From CBDDEH01 sp965226865 (GTDB lineage Bacteria > Chloroflexota > Dehalococcoidia > Lucifugimonadales > JAGWBF01), in contig CBDDEH010000004.1 of assembly GCA_965226865.1 (NCBI GenBank), forward strand, positions 1,426,001-1,490,000: DNA of 64,000 bases. Reading direction: 5' to 3'. Numbering within the stretch: position 1 is the stretch's first letter; each line of letters starts with the position of its first letter. Both the position numbers and the translations under genes were made by a program. Positions 17,636 through 26,413 of the stretch are shown in pieces. The notes under the pieces are model-generated. The model was given only the letters and a program-made list of their open reading frames with translations, did not search any database and was not told the DNA's origin.

Positions 17636-18898
17636 TTATCCTTCTTGCATTGGGGCCAAAAGGGGCCTGTATGCGATGGCCACAACCACGAGAAAGAGCA
17701 GCATGCCCCCCTCCGCAAGTCCAACGGCCCACGGAACCCCCACCCATTTGGCAAGCAGGCCGACCATAAGCATGCCCAAAGGGCCGGTCCCGATGGCCAG
17801 GCTCAGTACGCCCATGACGCGAGCCCGAAATTCCTCTGAAGCGACGACCAGGAGCAACGCACTCTGGAATACTGCGAAGCCGGACATGCCTATCCCACAA
17901 AACATCAGCAGCACAACAGACAGGGCGTAATCCTTGGATGCGGCAAATATCAGCGCAGTTAGTGTCAATAAAGCGGTCGCCACTACAAAGGTCGCTCCAG
18001 GACGTCTGACGGTGACCATGGACGCCAAAGTCACCGTACCAATCAAAGTGCCAACACCGAAAGCTGAGGTCATTACACCCAGGAGAGCAGGGCCGACGTC
18101 CAGGATGTCCCTGGCAAAGACCGGCAAAAATAATATAAACGGAAATGCCAGCAAGTTCGCCGCTACGGTGGTGACCAGAACGCCCATTATTACACGGTCC
18201 GTGCGGATATAGCCGACCGCCTGCCGCATCTCCAGCAAAAAATTCCGCCCCTCTCCCTTTGGCGACCAGGCGGGTCGCAACGCGACCAGGAAGAAAACGT
18301 TGATCCCATATACGAACACCACCACAGAGAACGCTACACCTGCATCAGCTATCGCGATTAAACCTCCTCCCAGCGCCCCCCCACCGATGTTGCTGAGAGT
18401 GAAGCCCATTATGTCGAGAGCCATGGCGTTCACAACCATCCGGGACCCAACCAGCTCCCTCGTCAGCGCCCTGCGTGCGGGAAACTCAAGGGCAACGGTA
18501 GCCCCTAATACCGTAGCGATGGCGGCGATGTGCCAGAAACGTACCTCGTCGAACAGAATTAAAAAGGCGAGGATGGCCGACGCTACAACGCTCACAACCG
18601 CTGCAATCTGGATCACCAGTTTGCGAGAAATCCTTTCCCCTATCAGTCCACTGAAGGGCCCAACAACAGCGTAAGGGATGGTGCGATACACCCCGACCAA
18701 GATGACCTTGAAGGGGGAGTCGGTTATTTCGAAGGTCAACCAGCCCAGGATGGTCAACTCCATCCAGAGGGCGAAGTACCGGGAAAAGCTCGATGCCCAA
18801 AGAAGCCGATAGGCTGGGTTTGCCAGAGACCTGAACGGACCAGTCGCCTCGACCTCGGCTTCAGGAAGTGCGGTTTGCTGCTGCATACTGATCGTCAT
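17636..18898 (-). CDS. MFS transporter, EntS/MFS_3-like (tandem paralogue)
   Basis: About 420 aa from ATG 18898. The open frame extends to 18985, but the extra 29 residues have no counterpart in the sister protein, so the internal ATG (18898, or 18886) is preferred. It shares with the downstream paralogue ATGPFRSLA, LWMELTILGWLTF, GPFSGLIxxRISRKLVI, ARRALTRELVGSRMVVNAMA and FARDILDVGPALLGVMT. It is an inner-membrane exporter by family. The two genes are about 75 bp apart and would be co-transcribed, this one first. Confidence 0.85.
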   Translation of the reverse strand: MTISMQQQTALPEAEVEATGPFRSLANPAYRLLWASSFSRYFALWMELTILGWLTFEITDSPFKVILVGVYRTIPYAVVGPFSGLIGERISRKLVIQIAAVVSVVASAILAFLILFDEVRFWHIAAIATVLGATVALEFPARRALTRELVGSRMVVNAMALDIMGFTLSNIGGGALGGGLIAIADAGVAFSVVVFVYGINVFFLVALRPAWSPKGEGRNFLLEMRQAVGYIRTDRVIMGVLVTTVAANLLAFPFILFLPVFARDILDVGPALLGVMTSAFGVGTLIGTVTLASMVTVRRPGATFVVATALLTLTALIFAASKDYALSVVLLMFCGIGMSGFAVFQSALLLVVASEEFRARVMGVLSLAIGTGPLGMLMVGLLAKWVGVPWAVGLAEGGMLLFLVVVAIAYRPLLAPMQEG

Positions 18899-19048
18899 TG
18901 TAGATGAGACGCCTGATCCCCGCCACGCTACCAGGTTGCCAAGTTGTGCCAATGCGACAACGTATGAGAAATTGACCCTATTCATCCTCAGTGATAGTCT
19001 TGTGCTCGTAAACAGGTTGCCGGGAGACGGAGACAGAGTCTGTCATCT

Positions 19049-20191
19049 ATGGGAGATCTAAAAGTAATATCGGCGGATACCCACGTCGTCGAACCGCCAG
19101 ACATATACGTCGATAGGTTCGAGCCAAGGTTAAGGGACCGGGCACCCAGAATAAGGCGTCAGAAAACTCCCACTGGTCGCGAGTTCGATTCGTGGTTCGT
19201 CGACGGCCAGCAGGTCGCTACTATTGGCGCGTTCATTCAAGCAGGAAGGAGATTCGAAGACGCCTCCCAGATAGACTTCTTGGGCGTTTGGGAGGATGTC
19301 ACCCCTGCGGCCTACGACCCCCATCAGACGGTCAAAGCACTGGAAAAGGATGGAATCTGGGGTGCCTGTTTCCAGCCGAGCCAGGGGCTGATATGGTACC
19401 GGCTGCCCGATAGCGAGCTGCTCTCGGCTATCTGCATGGCCTATAACGATTGGATGGCCGAGTTTTGCGGACCTTACCCGGGCCGGCTGCGGGGTATCGG
19501 TTGCCTGAACGTGGATGACGTGGACGAGGCATGCCGGGAGATAGAACGGTGTGCCAAATTAGGGCTGGCGGCTGTATTCATTCCGGTTTATCCCAAACCC
19601 GAACATCCCTATCGAGACGCGATCTACGAGCCCCTTTGGGCCACGGCCCAGGACCTTGACATGCCCCTGGTACTGCACATAGGAACAATGCGCGGCGGTA
19701 TCCCAGGCTGCGAGTACACCCTGAATCTAGCCGAGATCACGGAAGCCGGCAGGGCCACGGTGGACAACTGGGTCAGGTATTCTATTACGGCCATCATTTT
19801 CGCAGGTGTGTTGGACCGCTATCCAAAATTGAAATTCGCATCGGTGGAACACGAAATGTCCTGGATTCCCCACTGGCTGAAGCTGATGGATACCGCATAC
19901 AAGGAACGCCAGTGGGCCATAACGTGGAGGTCGAAAGAGGGGATGCTGCCCAGCGACTACTGGCGCCGTAATATGCACACGGCTTTCATGGAAGACGACG
20001 CCGGGCTACGGCTCACAGACATAATCGGGGTTGATACCATCATGTGGGGCAACGACTTTCCCCATGCCGAGTCCACTTGGCCTCAGTCTATGCGGTTCCT
20101 CGACAGCGTTCTAGGTGACTTTTCAGAGCAGGACAGGCGGAAAATGATCAGCGAGAACGCTGCAGGTCTGTTCAAGTTCAATACCGGCTAG
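19049..20191 (+). CDS. Amidohydrolase family 2 (TIM-barrel metal-dependent hydrolase)
   Basis: The 380-aa protein begins VISADTHVVEPPDIYVDR. In this family (PF04909: ACMS and gamma-resorcylate decarboxylases and related hydrolases) the first metal motif is HxH or ExH; here it is DTH. Other expected metal or catalytic positions are seen in MPLVLHIGT and WGNDFPHAESTWP. It is probably a cytosolic hydrolase or decarboxylase acting on small aromatic or cyclic acids. It is convergent with a paralogue whose stop lies 4 bp away. Confidence 0.85.
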   Translation: MGDLKVISADTHVVEPPDIYVDRFEPRLRDRAPRIRRQKTPTGREFDSWFVDGQQVATIGAFIQAGRRFEDASQIDFLGVWEDVTPAAYDPHQTVKALEKDGIWGACFQPSQGLIWYRLPDSELLSAICMAYNDWMAEFCGPYPGRLRGIGCLNVDDVDEACREIERCAKLGLAAVFIPVYPKPEHPYRDAIYEPLWATAQDLDMPLVLHIGTMRGGIPGCEYTLNLAEITEAGRATVDNWVRYSITAIIFAGVLDRYPKLKFASVEHEMSWIPHWLKLMDTAYKERQWAITWRSKEGMLPSDYWRRNMHTAFMEDDAGLRLTDIIGVDTIMWGNDFPHAESTWPQSMRFLDSVLGDFSEQDRRKMISENAAGLFKFNTG

Positions 20192-20195
20192 CCGA

Positions 20196-21323
20196 TCAGT
20201 GTATGCGGTAGACTCTGGCCGCGTTCCCCCCGGCTATCTTGGCCCTTTCTTCCTCGCTGCAGTCCACCAGGATCTCTTCAAGAATTTGGCGACTCTTGGG
20301 GAAGGTCGACTCTTGATGAGGGTAGTCCGAGCCCCATTGGATATTGTCGACGCCGATGAGGTCGCGGAACTTTATCCCGATTGCATCATCCTGGAAACCC
20401 ATGAACACGTTACGGTGGAAGTACTCGCTTGGCAGCATCTCGCCCGTGTAGCGCTGCCAGTAGTCCTCGAACATGTCGCTGGCCCGGTCGGTATAGGTGT
20501 AATCGAGTCTTTCGATAAAGTAGGGCGCCCAAGCCAGCTCGTTCTCGACCGACCCCACGTATAGGTTGGGGTATCGCTGAAACACTCCACCGAATATCAT
20601 CTGAGACAGAGAAACCCGAATCCAGTGGTCCTTGTTGCATACGTAATGGGGTTTTACCTCATCGATATTACCCAGTTGCTGATCGGGCCCCGGGCGGTTC
20701 GTTGAGGTATGCAAAGACAGGGGCATTTGGAGGTCCTGGGCCGCCGCCCAGAAGGGGTGATACTCGGTTGAATCGTAGGACCGAGCCTGGGGCGGATACG
20801 CACTGATCAGGGCGCCGATTAGGCCGATGTTGGCGCAGCGCTCCAGCTCTTTTATGGCCGATGGGATGTCGTCCGTGTTGATGAGGCCGGCCGCCAAGAG
20901 TTTGTTCGGATAGGGTCGGCAGAACTCGGCAACCCAGTCGTTGTATACCCGGACCATGGCAGACAACAGCTCGCTATTGGGCTCGCTGTACAGCAGCAAA
21001 CCTACGGTGGGATAGACGATGCTGACATCAACGTCGTCTGTATCCATGTCCTTGATATGCTCTTCAGGAATGTACCCTCCAGGGCGTACGTCGTCGAAGA
21101 CCCCTTTCCGGCTCAGCTTCGTCGGGTCTTCAAGCCGTACACCGGCCTGCGCTCCAGGGCCGATACCGATGACCTTCCGGCCGTTACAGTACCACCAGTC
21201 GTAGCCGTCCTCGCGTACTATGCGGGGCGCGGCCTCTTTGAACCTCGGCTCGATACGCTCGGTCCACAGGTCGGGCGTCTCGATAACATGATTGTCGGCG
21301 GAGATTATCCTGTAGCCTGCCAT
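20196..21323 (-). CDS. Amidohydrolase family 2 (paralogue, convergent)
   Basis: A 375-aa protein beginning MAGYRIISADNHVIETPDLW, in which the first metal-site residue is again replaced (DNH). MPLSLHTSTN and WGSDYPHQESTFPKS supply the other family landmarks, and PWAPYFIERLDY-type sequence corresponds to the helix before the last strand. Identity to the preceding gene is visible along its whole length. Sets of such paralogues are common in heterotrophic Chloroflexota and fit degradation of recalcitrant organics (inference). Confidence 0.85.
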   Translation of the reverse strand: MAGYRIISADNHVIETPDLWTERIEPRFKEAAPRIVREDGYDWWYCNGRKVIGIGPGAQAGVRLEDPTKLSRKGVFDDVRPGGYIPEEHIKDMDTDDVDVSIVYPTVGLLLYSEPNSELLSAMVRVYNDWVAEFCRPYPNKLLAAGLINTDDIPSAIKELERCANIGLIGALISAYPPQARSYDSTEYHPFWAAAQDLQMPLSLHTSTNRPGPDQQLGNIDEVKPHYVCNKDHWIRVSLSQMIFGGVFQRYPNLYVGSVENELAWAPYFIERLDYTYTDRASDMFEDYWQRYTGEMLPSEYFHRNVFMGFQDDAIGIKFRDLIGVDNIQWGSDYPHQESTFPKSRQILEEILVDCSEEERAKIAGGNAARVYRIH

Positions 21324-21434
21324 CCTCGACTCTTCCTTTTGTGCCTGGCCCTAGTATACATCCAATACGAGTATATTGAGGGACTTACATTGTATAATCG
21401 CGTCCGAGACGGCAGCATAAGCATACAATACGGA

Positions 21435-23048
21435 ATGCCACTGATACCGAAATTTATATTCGCATTCCTCTTGCCAACGTCATTCATGCTGGCGCTGGTG
21501 ACTTGCGGCGGCGGAGCCGCTTCCACTCCGACACCGACGTCAACTCCTACTCTTGCACCAAAACCGACCTCTACGCCAACGGCGACACCTCTTCCGAGTC
21601 CAACGGCATCCCAATCTCCTACGCCGACGCCTCCCGTTTCTCTCCCAAGTATCGCGGCTGGCTGGCCGCTGCCTAACTACGACCATTCCAGTACACGGGC
21701 CACGTTCGAGTCCAGCATCCACTCCGGTAACGTCGATCAACTCGCCGAGGCATGGCGGTATGAGCTGCCTCCCTGTCCCTGTTTCGGGTCGGCAGCCACG
21801 ACTCCGATTATCATCAATGGCACCGTCTACATCGGCGACCTGGCTACCAACGTACACGCGGTCGACCTGCTCACGGGCGAAAGACTCTGGATAGTTGAGG
21901 TGGGCATCCCTGTGTTCGGTCCCAGCGGGGTAGCTGTTGGAAATGGGAAGGTCTTCACGAACAAGGGAGGGACTGAGATAGCCGCCTACGATGCGGAGAA
22001 CGGGCGCCGGCTCTGGGCCACAAATCTGGTCGGGAACGGCGGCGCCATCAACATCCAACCAACGCTCGCTGACGGTAAGGTGCTGGCCGCCACGTCGTCG
22101 CTCGCGAAACCCGGCGCACGGGGCACACTGTTCGCCCTTGATCAAGAGACAGGGGAGGTTCTCTGGTCCTTCGACACCATCGAGTCAGATGATCTATGGG
22201 GTCATCCGGAGCTGAACAGTGGCGGTGGAGCCTGGTACCCGCCCTCAGTTGATCTCGACAGGCGTGTGTCCTACTGGGGTACCTCCAACCCCTACCCTTT
22301 CCCAGGGGCAGAAGGCTTTCCAAATGGCGAGAGCCGCCCTGGTGACAACAAGTGGACCGACTCCATTCTCGCCATCGACTTGGATACCGGCGAGCTCAAG
22401 TGGGGGCACCAAGCGGTGGCCCACGACCTGTTCGACCGCGACACCGTACTCACCGCGGTCGCCGACCTCGATGAGGAGACGCAGAGGCATGTGATTATCA
22501 GCACCGGTAAGCTTGGGCGGGTCATCGGCCTGGATCCCGATGGCAAAGTGATCTGGGACACACCCGTCGGCATGCATCAGAATGACGGCCTGGCCTCTTT
22601 TGAGGGAGAGATCGAGGTGCTGCCTGGTGCTGCAGGCGGGGTCTTGACCCCGATCGCCGTAGCGGATGGCGTGGTCTATGTTTCGGTGGTCAACGCCGCC
22701 GCCATTTACGCCAGCCCCGAACAGTCCTCCGAAGGTGGGGCTCGGCTCGGTTCGTTCAACAGCCAGCTCGTGGCCATTGATGCCGCGACCGGCAACATAC
22801 TCTGGGACGTCGAACTCCCTGGAGACTCTTTCGGCGGAGCCACCGTGGTGAACGACCTAGTGTTCACATCGGTGTTTAGCGGCCTGATCCTGGCTTTGGA
22901 TCGCGAGACCGGCGAAACCGTCTGGTCCTACCAGGCACCGGGTGGGATCAACGGCTGGCCCGCGTTCGTCACAGACTGGCTCGTCATACCGGTAGGTTTT
23001 GGCGACCCGGCGGTGCTACTGGCCCTCGCCCTCCCCGGCGACCCGTGA
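21435..23048 (+). CDS. PQQ-like beta-propeller lipoprotein (quinoprotein dehydrogenase-like)
   Basis: The preferred ATG (21435) starts a signal peptide ending in lipobox LALVTC and a Thr/Pro linker. The open frame continues upstream to 21057 but overlaps the amidohydrolase gene on the other strand, so the longer start is unlikely. The mature protein has propeller blades with the tryptophan-docking motif AxxxxxGxxxW (AENGRRLWATNL, ETGEVLWSFDT, DTGELKWGHQ, ATGNILWDVEL, ETGETVWSYQAPGG), as in PQQ-dependent alcohol dehydrogenases. About 537 aa. Whether it binds PQQ is not shown: the disulfide and Ca-ligand residues of true quinoproteins were not clearly found. TATAAT at 21393-21398 is a possible -10 box. 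Confidence 0.8.
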   Translation: MPLIPKFIFAFLLPTSFMLALVTCGGGAASTPTPTSTPTLAPKPTSTPTATPLPSPTASQSPTPTPPVSLPSIAAGWPLPNYDHSSTRATFESSIHSGNVDQLAEAWRYELPPCPCFGSAATTPIIINGTVYIGDLATNVHAVDLLTGERLWIVEVGIPVFGPSGVAVGNGKVFTNKGGTEIAAYDAENGRRLWATNLVGNGGAINIQPTLADGKVLAATSSLAKPGARGTLFALDQETGEVLWSFDTIESDDLWGHPELNSGGGAWYPPSVDLDRRVSYWGTSNPYPFPGAEGFPNGESRPGDNKWTDSILAIDLDTGELKWGHQAVAHDLFDRDTVLTAVADLDEETQRHVIISTGKLGRVIGLDPDGKVIWDTPVGMHQNDGLASFEGEIEVLPGAAGGVLTPIAVADGVVYVSVVNAAAIYASPEQSSEGGARLGSFNSQLVAIDAATGNILWDVELPGDSFGGATVVNDLVFTSVFSGLILALDRETGETVWSYQAPGGINGWPAFVTDWLVIPVGFGDPAVLLALALPGDP

Positions 23049-23075
23049 GCCATTGACGGGACGAGTGCCCGCCCT

Positions 23076-24008
23076 CTACCCTGCCCAAGCCCTCGGTACG
23101 GGGACACCCGGCACTTTCAACCGGATGCTCAAAAGAGCGTCATAAGTTGTGATGAACAGGGTCTTCCAATCATCGCCTCCCCAGGCGCAGTTCGTCGTCT
23201 GGTTGGCGCCGGTCAGGATGGTCCCCATGTGTTTGCCGGAAGCATCGATCACCCACACCCCTCCGGGCCCGGTACAATAGACGTTCCCCTCTAAGTCCAC
23301 CTTCATACCGTCGGGATGGCCCGGCCTATCTCCGTGCAGGCTACAGAAAATCCTCCCGTTGGCAAGGGTTCCGTCGGACCGCACGTCGAAGGCCCTTATG
23401 TGGCTCCTGTTGGTATCGGCAATGTATAGGGTCTTTTCGTCGGGGGAAAATTCGAGACCGTTGGGAAAGGGGCAATCCTTAACCAACAAGGTAATGGTAC
23501 CCAGATCCGGTGACACCCTGTAGACGCCGTCGAAGTTCAAGTCCAGACCGGGCTCCTTTAGGCTGGTATCAGTGAAATAGACGCTCCCGTCAGACCCGAC
23601 CACCACGTCGTTGGGATGGTTCAGTCGCTTTCCTTCATAACGGTCCGCCACTATCGTGCTGGTACCGTCGTCTTCCAGACGGGTCACCCTGCGAGTACCA
23701 TACTCGCAGACGATGAGCCTGCCCTGGTCATCCCTGGTCATTCCGTTGGCGTTATTGGTGTGACCCTGAACCACGAATATGCCGGAGCCACCGTGGCCAC
23801 CTCTTTTAGGGGCCCACTTGAACCTCCTGTTGCCACGGACCTCGTGGAATAGAAGGTAATCCCCCTCCTTCCACCACACAGGGCCCTCGGCGGCCAGGTA
23901 GCCGCCGCTCAGCTCTTCCACTTCCTGATTTGGGGACACGATGCGGTCTAAGTCCGCCGACAGTCGTTCGATGGGCACGATTACCTCCGGAAATATGGGG
24001 CTGGCCAA
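23076..24008 (-). CDS. SMP-30/gluconolactonase family protein
   Basis: A 310-aa six-bladed propeller of the SMP-30/LRE/gluconolactonase family. AEGPVWWKEGDYLLFHEV supplies the first metal-binding glutamate, and NGMTRDDQGRLIVCEYGTRR, NHPNDVVVGSDGSVYFTDT and FPNGLEFSPDEKTLYIADT are the classical family motifs with the catalytic Asn/Asp positions. It probably hydrolyses a sugar or other lactone. There is no signal peptide. It faces away from the following three-gene unit and may share regulation with it. Confidence 0.87.
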   Translation of the reverse strand: MASPIFPEVIVPIERLSADLDRIVSPNQEVEELSGGYLAAEGPVWWKEGDYLLFHEVRGNRRFKWAPKRGGHGGSGIFVVQGHTNNANGMTRDDQGRLIVCEYGTRRVTRLEDDGTSTIVADRYEGKRLNHPNDVVVGSDGSVYFTDTSLKEPGLDLNFDGVYRVSPDLGTITLLVKDCPFPNGLEFSPDEKTLYIADTNRSHIRAFDVRSDGTLANGRIFCSLHGDRPGHPDGMKVDLEGNVYCTGPGGVWVIDASGKHMGTILTGANQTTNCAWGGDDWKTLFITTYDALLSIRLKVPGVPVPRAWAG

Positions 24009-24099
24009 ACTCTACGACCCTCATCGGCCCCCGTCAATCTTGTGTCCGTTGCGGGGCGCTATTACAATGTACCAGCCAATTTGCAGAGGGAGGACAGAT

Positions 24100-24522
24100 A
24101 TGTACGAGAAACCTGTGTTGAGTCTGGCCGACACTCAAGCAGCCATGAAGGCCATGCTTGAAGAAGCCATCAAAAGGCCGGACCGCGCTGTAGCCATTGC
24201 TATGGTGGATGAGGGTGGCGACCTGATAGGTTATGCCAAAATGGACAACTGTGATAAGCTGGCCCAACGGCTTGCCGTTAGGAAAGCCTACACCTCGGCC
24301 ATGTTCGGACGGGATACCCAGGAACGCTTCGACATGCTCCTGGAAGAGGGCAGGAATATCCTGGAATACACAGACCCGAACATGATAGGGGCGCCCGGAG
24401 GGGTGGGAATAGTGCGGCCCAGCGACGGGGCCAAGCTCGGTGGTATAGGGGTCAGCGGAATCGGCGGCCCCGACAACGAAGCCCTCGGTCATGTGGGTTT
24501 GAAAGCCCTGAACCTGTCATAG
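24100..24522 (+). CDS. GlcG/HbpS-like protein
   Basis: The ATG at 24100 is chosen because AGGGAGGAC lies just upstream; the open frame continues upstream, with no good ribosome site. The 140-aa product has MVDEGGDLIGYAKMD, LAVRKAYTSAMFGRDT and GGIGVSGIGGPDNEALG, the conserved strands of the PF03928 (GlcG/HbpS) family. Members are small proteins linked to glycolate, heme or corrinoid utilisation and often accompany catabolic genes. It is the first gene of a plus-strand set with a dienelactone hydrolase (24 bp later). Confidence 0.85.
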   Translation: MYEKPVLSLADTQAAMKAMLEEAIKRPDRAVAIAMVDEGGDLIGYAKMDNCDKLAQRLAVRKAYTSAMFGRDTQERFDMLLEEGRNILEYTDPNMIGAPGGVGIVRPSDGAKLGGIGVSGIGGPDNEALGHVGLKALNLS

Positions 24523-24546
24523 ACCAACGATTGGGCTAGGAGGACG

Positions 24547-25257
24547 ATGATGCCGTCACAATGGACGGCCGTTCCAGTGGACGGAGAGCAGATGTGGGCC
24601 TATCTCAGCCTGCCCGACGGTCCCGGCCCATACGCTGGAATCGTTGCAGCGCCTACCGGACTTGGGGTGGACGACTGGATACGGGAGGTCGCCGACAAGC
24701 TGGCGACAGAAGGGTACGCAACCATCGTACCAGACCTGTATCACAGGGATAACCCAAATATCACCTATTTTCGAGACCGCCTGGTCAGGCTCCGGGACGA
24801 CAACATCATCAGAGACTTGGAGTCGGCCCTGGAACATCTAAGGACACATCCAATGGTCCTGGGCGACAGTACGGGGATATTGGGTTTCTGTCTGGGTGGC
24901 CGGGTAGTGTATCTGTGCGCTGGAAGCATCCCTTTGTTCCAGACGGCGGCGTGCTTCTACGGGCGAGACATCATGGTCGCCTGGGGCGATGGGCCCTCGC
25001 CCTTCGAGAGGACGGCGAAGATAAACTGCCCGTTGATGGGCGTCTGGGCGGACGACGACCCGAACCCGACCCCAGAGGACGTGAAGAAGTTCGAGGCCGA
25101 GTTACGACGTTATGAGAAAGTGTATGAGTTTCATTCCTATGCCGGAGCCGGGCATACCTATATGTCTGACAGGACGGACGAATATCGACCCGAGGCGGCA
25201 AAAGACTCCTGGGAAAAGCTGTTCGCTTGGTTCCGCAAATACCTCAAGGATTCCTGA
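24547..25257 (+). CDS. Dienelactone hydrolase family protein
   Basis: A 236-aa alpha/beta hydrolase. The nucleophile elbow is GFCLGG (Cys in place of Ser, as in dienelactone hydrolase), with DDDPNPTPEDVKKF as the acid loop and GAGHTYM carrying the catalytic His. The N-terminal PDGPGPYAGIVAAPTGLGVD region carries the oxyanion-side strand. The enzyme opens lactone rings in aromatic degradation or acts on similar esters. The ATG is preceded by AGGAGGAC. Its place between a GlcG-like gene and an E1-beta gene suggests a small catabolic operon. Confidence 0.88.
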   Translation: MMPSQWTAVPVDGEQMWAYLSLPDGPGPYAGIVAAPTGLGVDDWIREVADKLATEGYATIVPDLYHRDNPNITYFRDRLVRLRDDNIIRDLESALEHLRTHPMVLGDSTGILGFCLGGRVVYLCAGSIPLFQTAACFYGRDIMVAWGDGPSPFERTAKINCPLMGVWADDDPNPTPEDVKKFEAELRRYEKVYEFHSYAGAGHTYMSDRTDEYRPEAAKDSWEKLFAWFRKYLKDS

Positions 25258-25298
25258 TTCCAGCCGGAGAGAGACATTATGTTAGATAGAACCACCAG

Positions 25299-26285
25299 AT
25301 GACTCAGACACAGGCAAAGGCACGCAACCTTACCGTTAATACGGCCATCAACGAAGCCATGCGCGAGGAGATGCGCCTGGATGAGCGGGTATTCGTCATG
25401 GGCGAGGACATACAGGGGGGAGTCTGGGGCGGGTCAGCGGGTCTATACAGCGAGTTCGGGGACGATCGGGTTAGAGACGTTCCCCTCTCGGAGAACGCGG
25501 TCTGCGGCGCGGCGGTCGGCTCGGCTGCCGTCGGGATGCGTCCAGTCGTGGAGACCCATGCGTGCTTCGCCTGGCTGGCAATGGACTCCCTTGTAAGCCA
25601 GGCAGCCAAGATGCGCTACATGTTCGGGGGGCAGGTCGATTTGGCAATTGTTTACCGCGTGTCTTTGCTCTATAGCGCGAATCTGGCCGCCCATCACTCG
25701 GACAGGTCTCACCCCATATTCATGATGATACCGGGCTTCAAGATCGCTATCCCTAGCAACGCCTACGACGCCAAGGGGCTGCTAAAAACGGCAATCCGTG
25801 AGGATGATCCGGTCATGTTCTTCGAGGACAGCACCATACTGGGTAACCGTGCGTTCGTGCCCGAAGAGGAGTATACAATCTCCCTGGGTGTCGCCGACGT
25901 CAAGCGGTCGGGAACCGACGTCACGATAGTTGCCATCGGCGGCATGGTACCCAAGGCGCTGGACGCTGCGAACATACTTGAGCAGGAAGGCATTTCAGCC
26001 GAAGTCGTGGACCCACGCTCTCTGGTTCCCCTCGACAAGCAGACCATACTGGATTCGGTGGCGAAGACGGGCCGGCTGGTCACGGTGGACATGGCCCATG
26101 AACGTTGCAGCGTAGCCACCGAGATTGCAGCCATAGTAGCCATGGAGGGGTTCTGGAGCCTCCATGCGCCCATACAACGGCTGGGAACCCTTCCCGTCCA
26201 CATCCCCTTCAGCCCGGCGCTGGAGCCGTTATGCTACCCGACACCTCAATCGATCTCAGAGGCCGCCAAGACTACGTTGGAATAG
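25299..26285 (+). CDS. 2-oxoacid dehydrogenase E1 beta subunit (pyruvate/acetoin type), no alpha partner nearby
   Basis: A 328-aa transketolase-like protein: AINEAMREEMRLDERVFVMG, GEDIQGGVWGGSAGLYSEFG, FPLSE-like DVPLSENAVCGAAVG and VVDPRSLVPLDKQTIL are signatures of PdhB/AcoB, which binds thiamine diphosphate at the interface with an alpha subunit. No alpha subunit, E2 or E3 gene is next to it in the window. The gene follows the dienelactone hydrolase by 41 bp. A stand-alone E1 beta could pair with an alpha subunit encoded elsewhere. Confidence 0.9.
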   Translation: MTQTQAKARNLTVNTAINEAMREEMRLDERVFVMGEDIQGGVWGGSAGLYSEFGDDRVRDVPLSENAVCGAAVGSAAVGMRPVVETHACFAWLAMDSLVSQAAKMRYMFGGQVDLAIVYRVSLLYSANLAAHHSDRSHPIFMMIPGFKIAIPSNAYDAKGLLKTAIREDDPVMFFEDSTILGNRAFVPEEEYTISLGVADVKRSGTDVTIVAIGGMVPKALDAANILEQEGISAEVVDPRSLVPLDKQTILDSVAKTGRLVTVDMAHERCSVATEIAAIVAMEGFWSLHAPIQRLGTLPVHIPFSPALEPLCYPTPQSISEAAKTTLE

Positions 26286-26413
26286 CTGTATTATGTACAG
26301 CAAAACCATGTTTTTCGATTGACATGGGTTTAGGGGGTATGGTAGTCTTCCGCCGATAGCAAAGAGTAATCTGAATCGATTGATCGACCAGCTAGTATAA
26401 GGGAGGCCTAACC

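Noticed and set aside
21057..21434. Longer N-terminus for the PQQ-like propeller gene
   Set aside because: It overlaps the amidohydrolase gene on the opposite strand and would place the lipobox in the middle of the protein.
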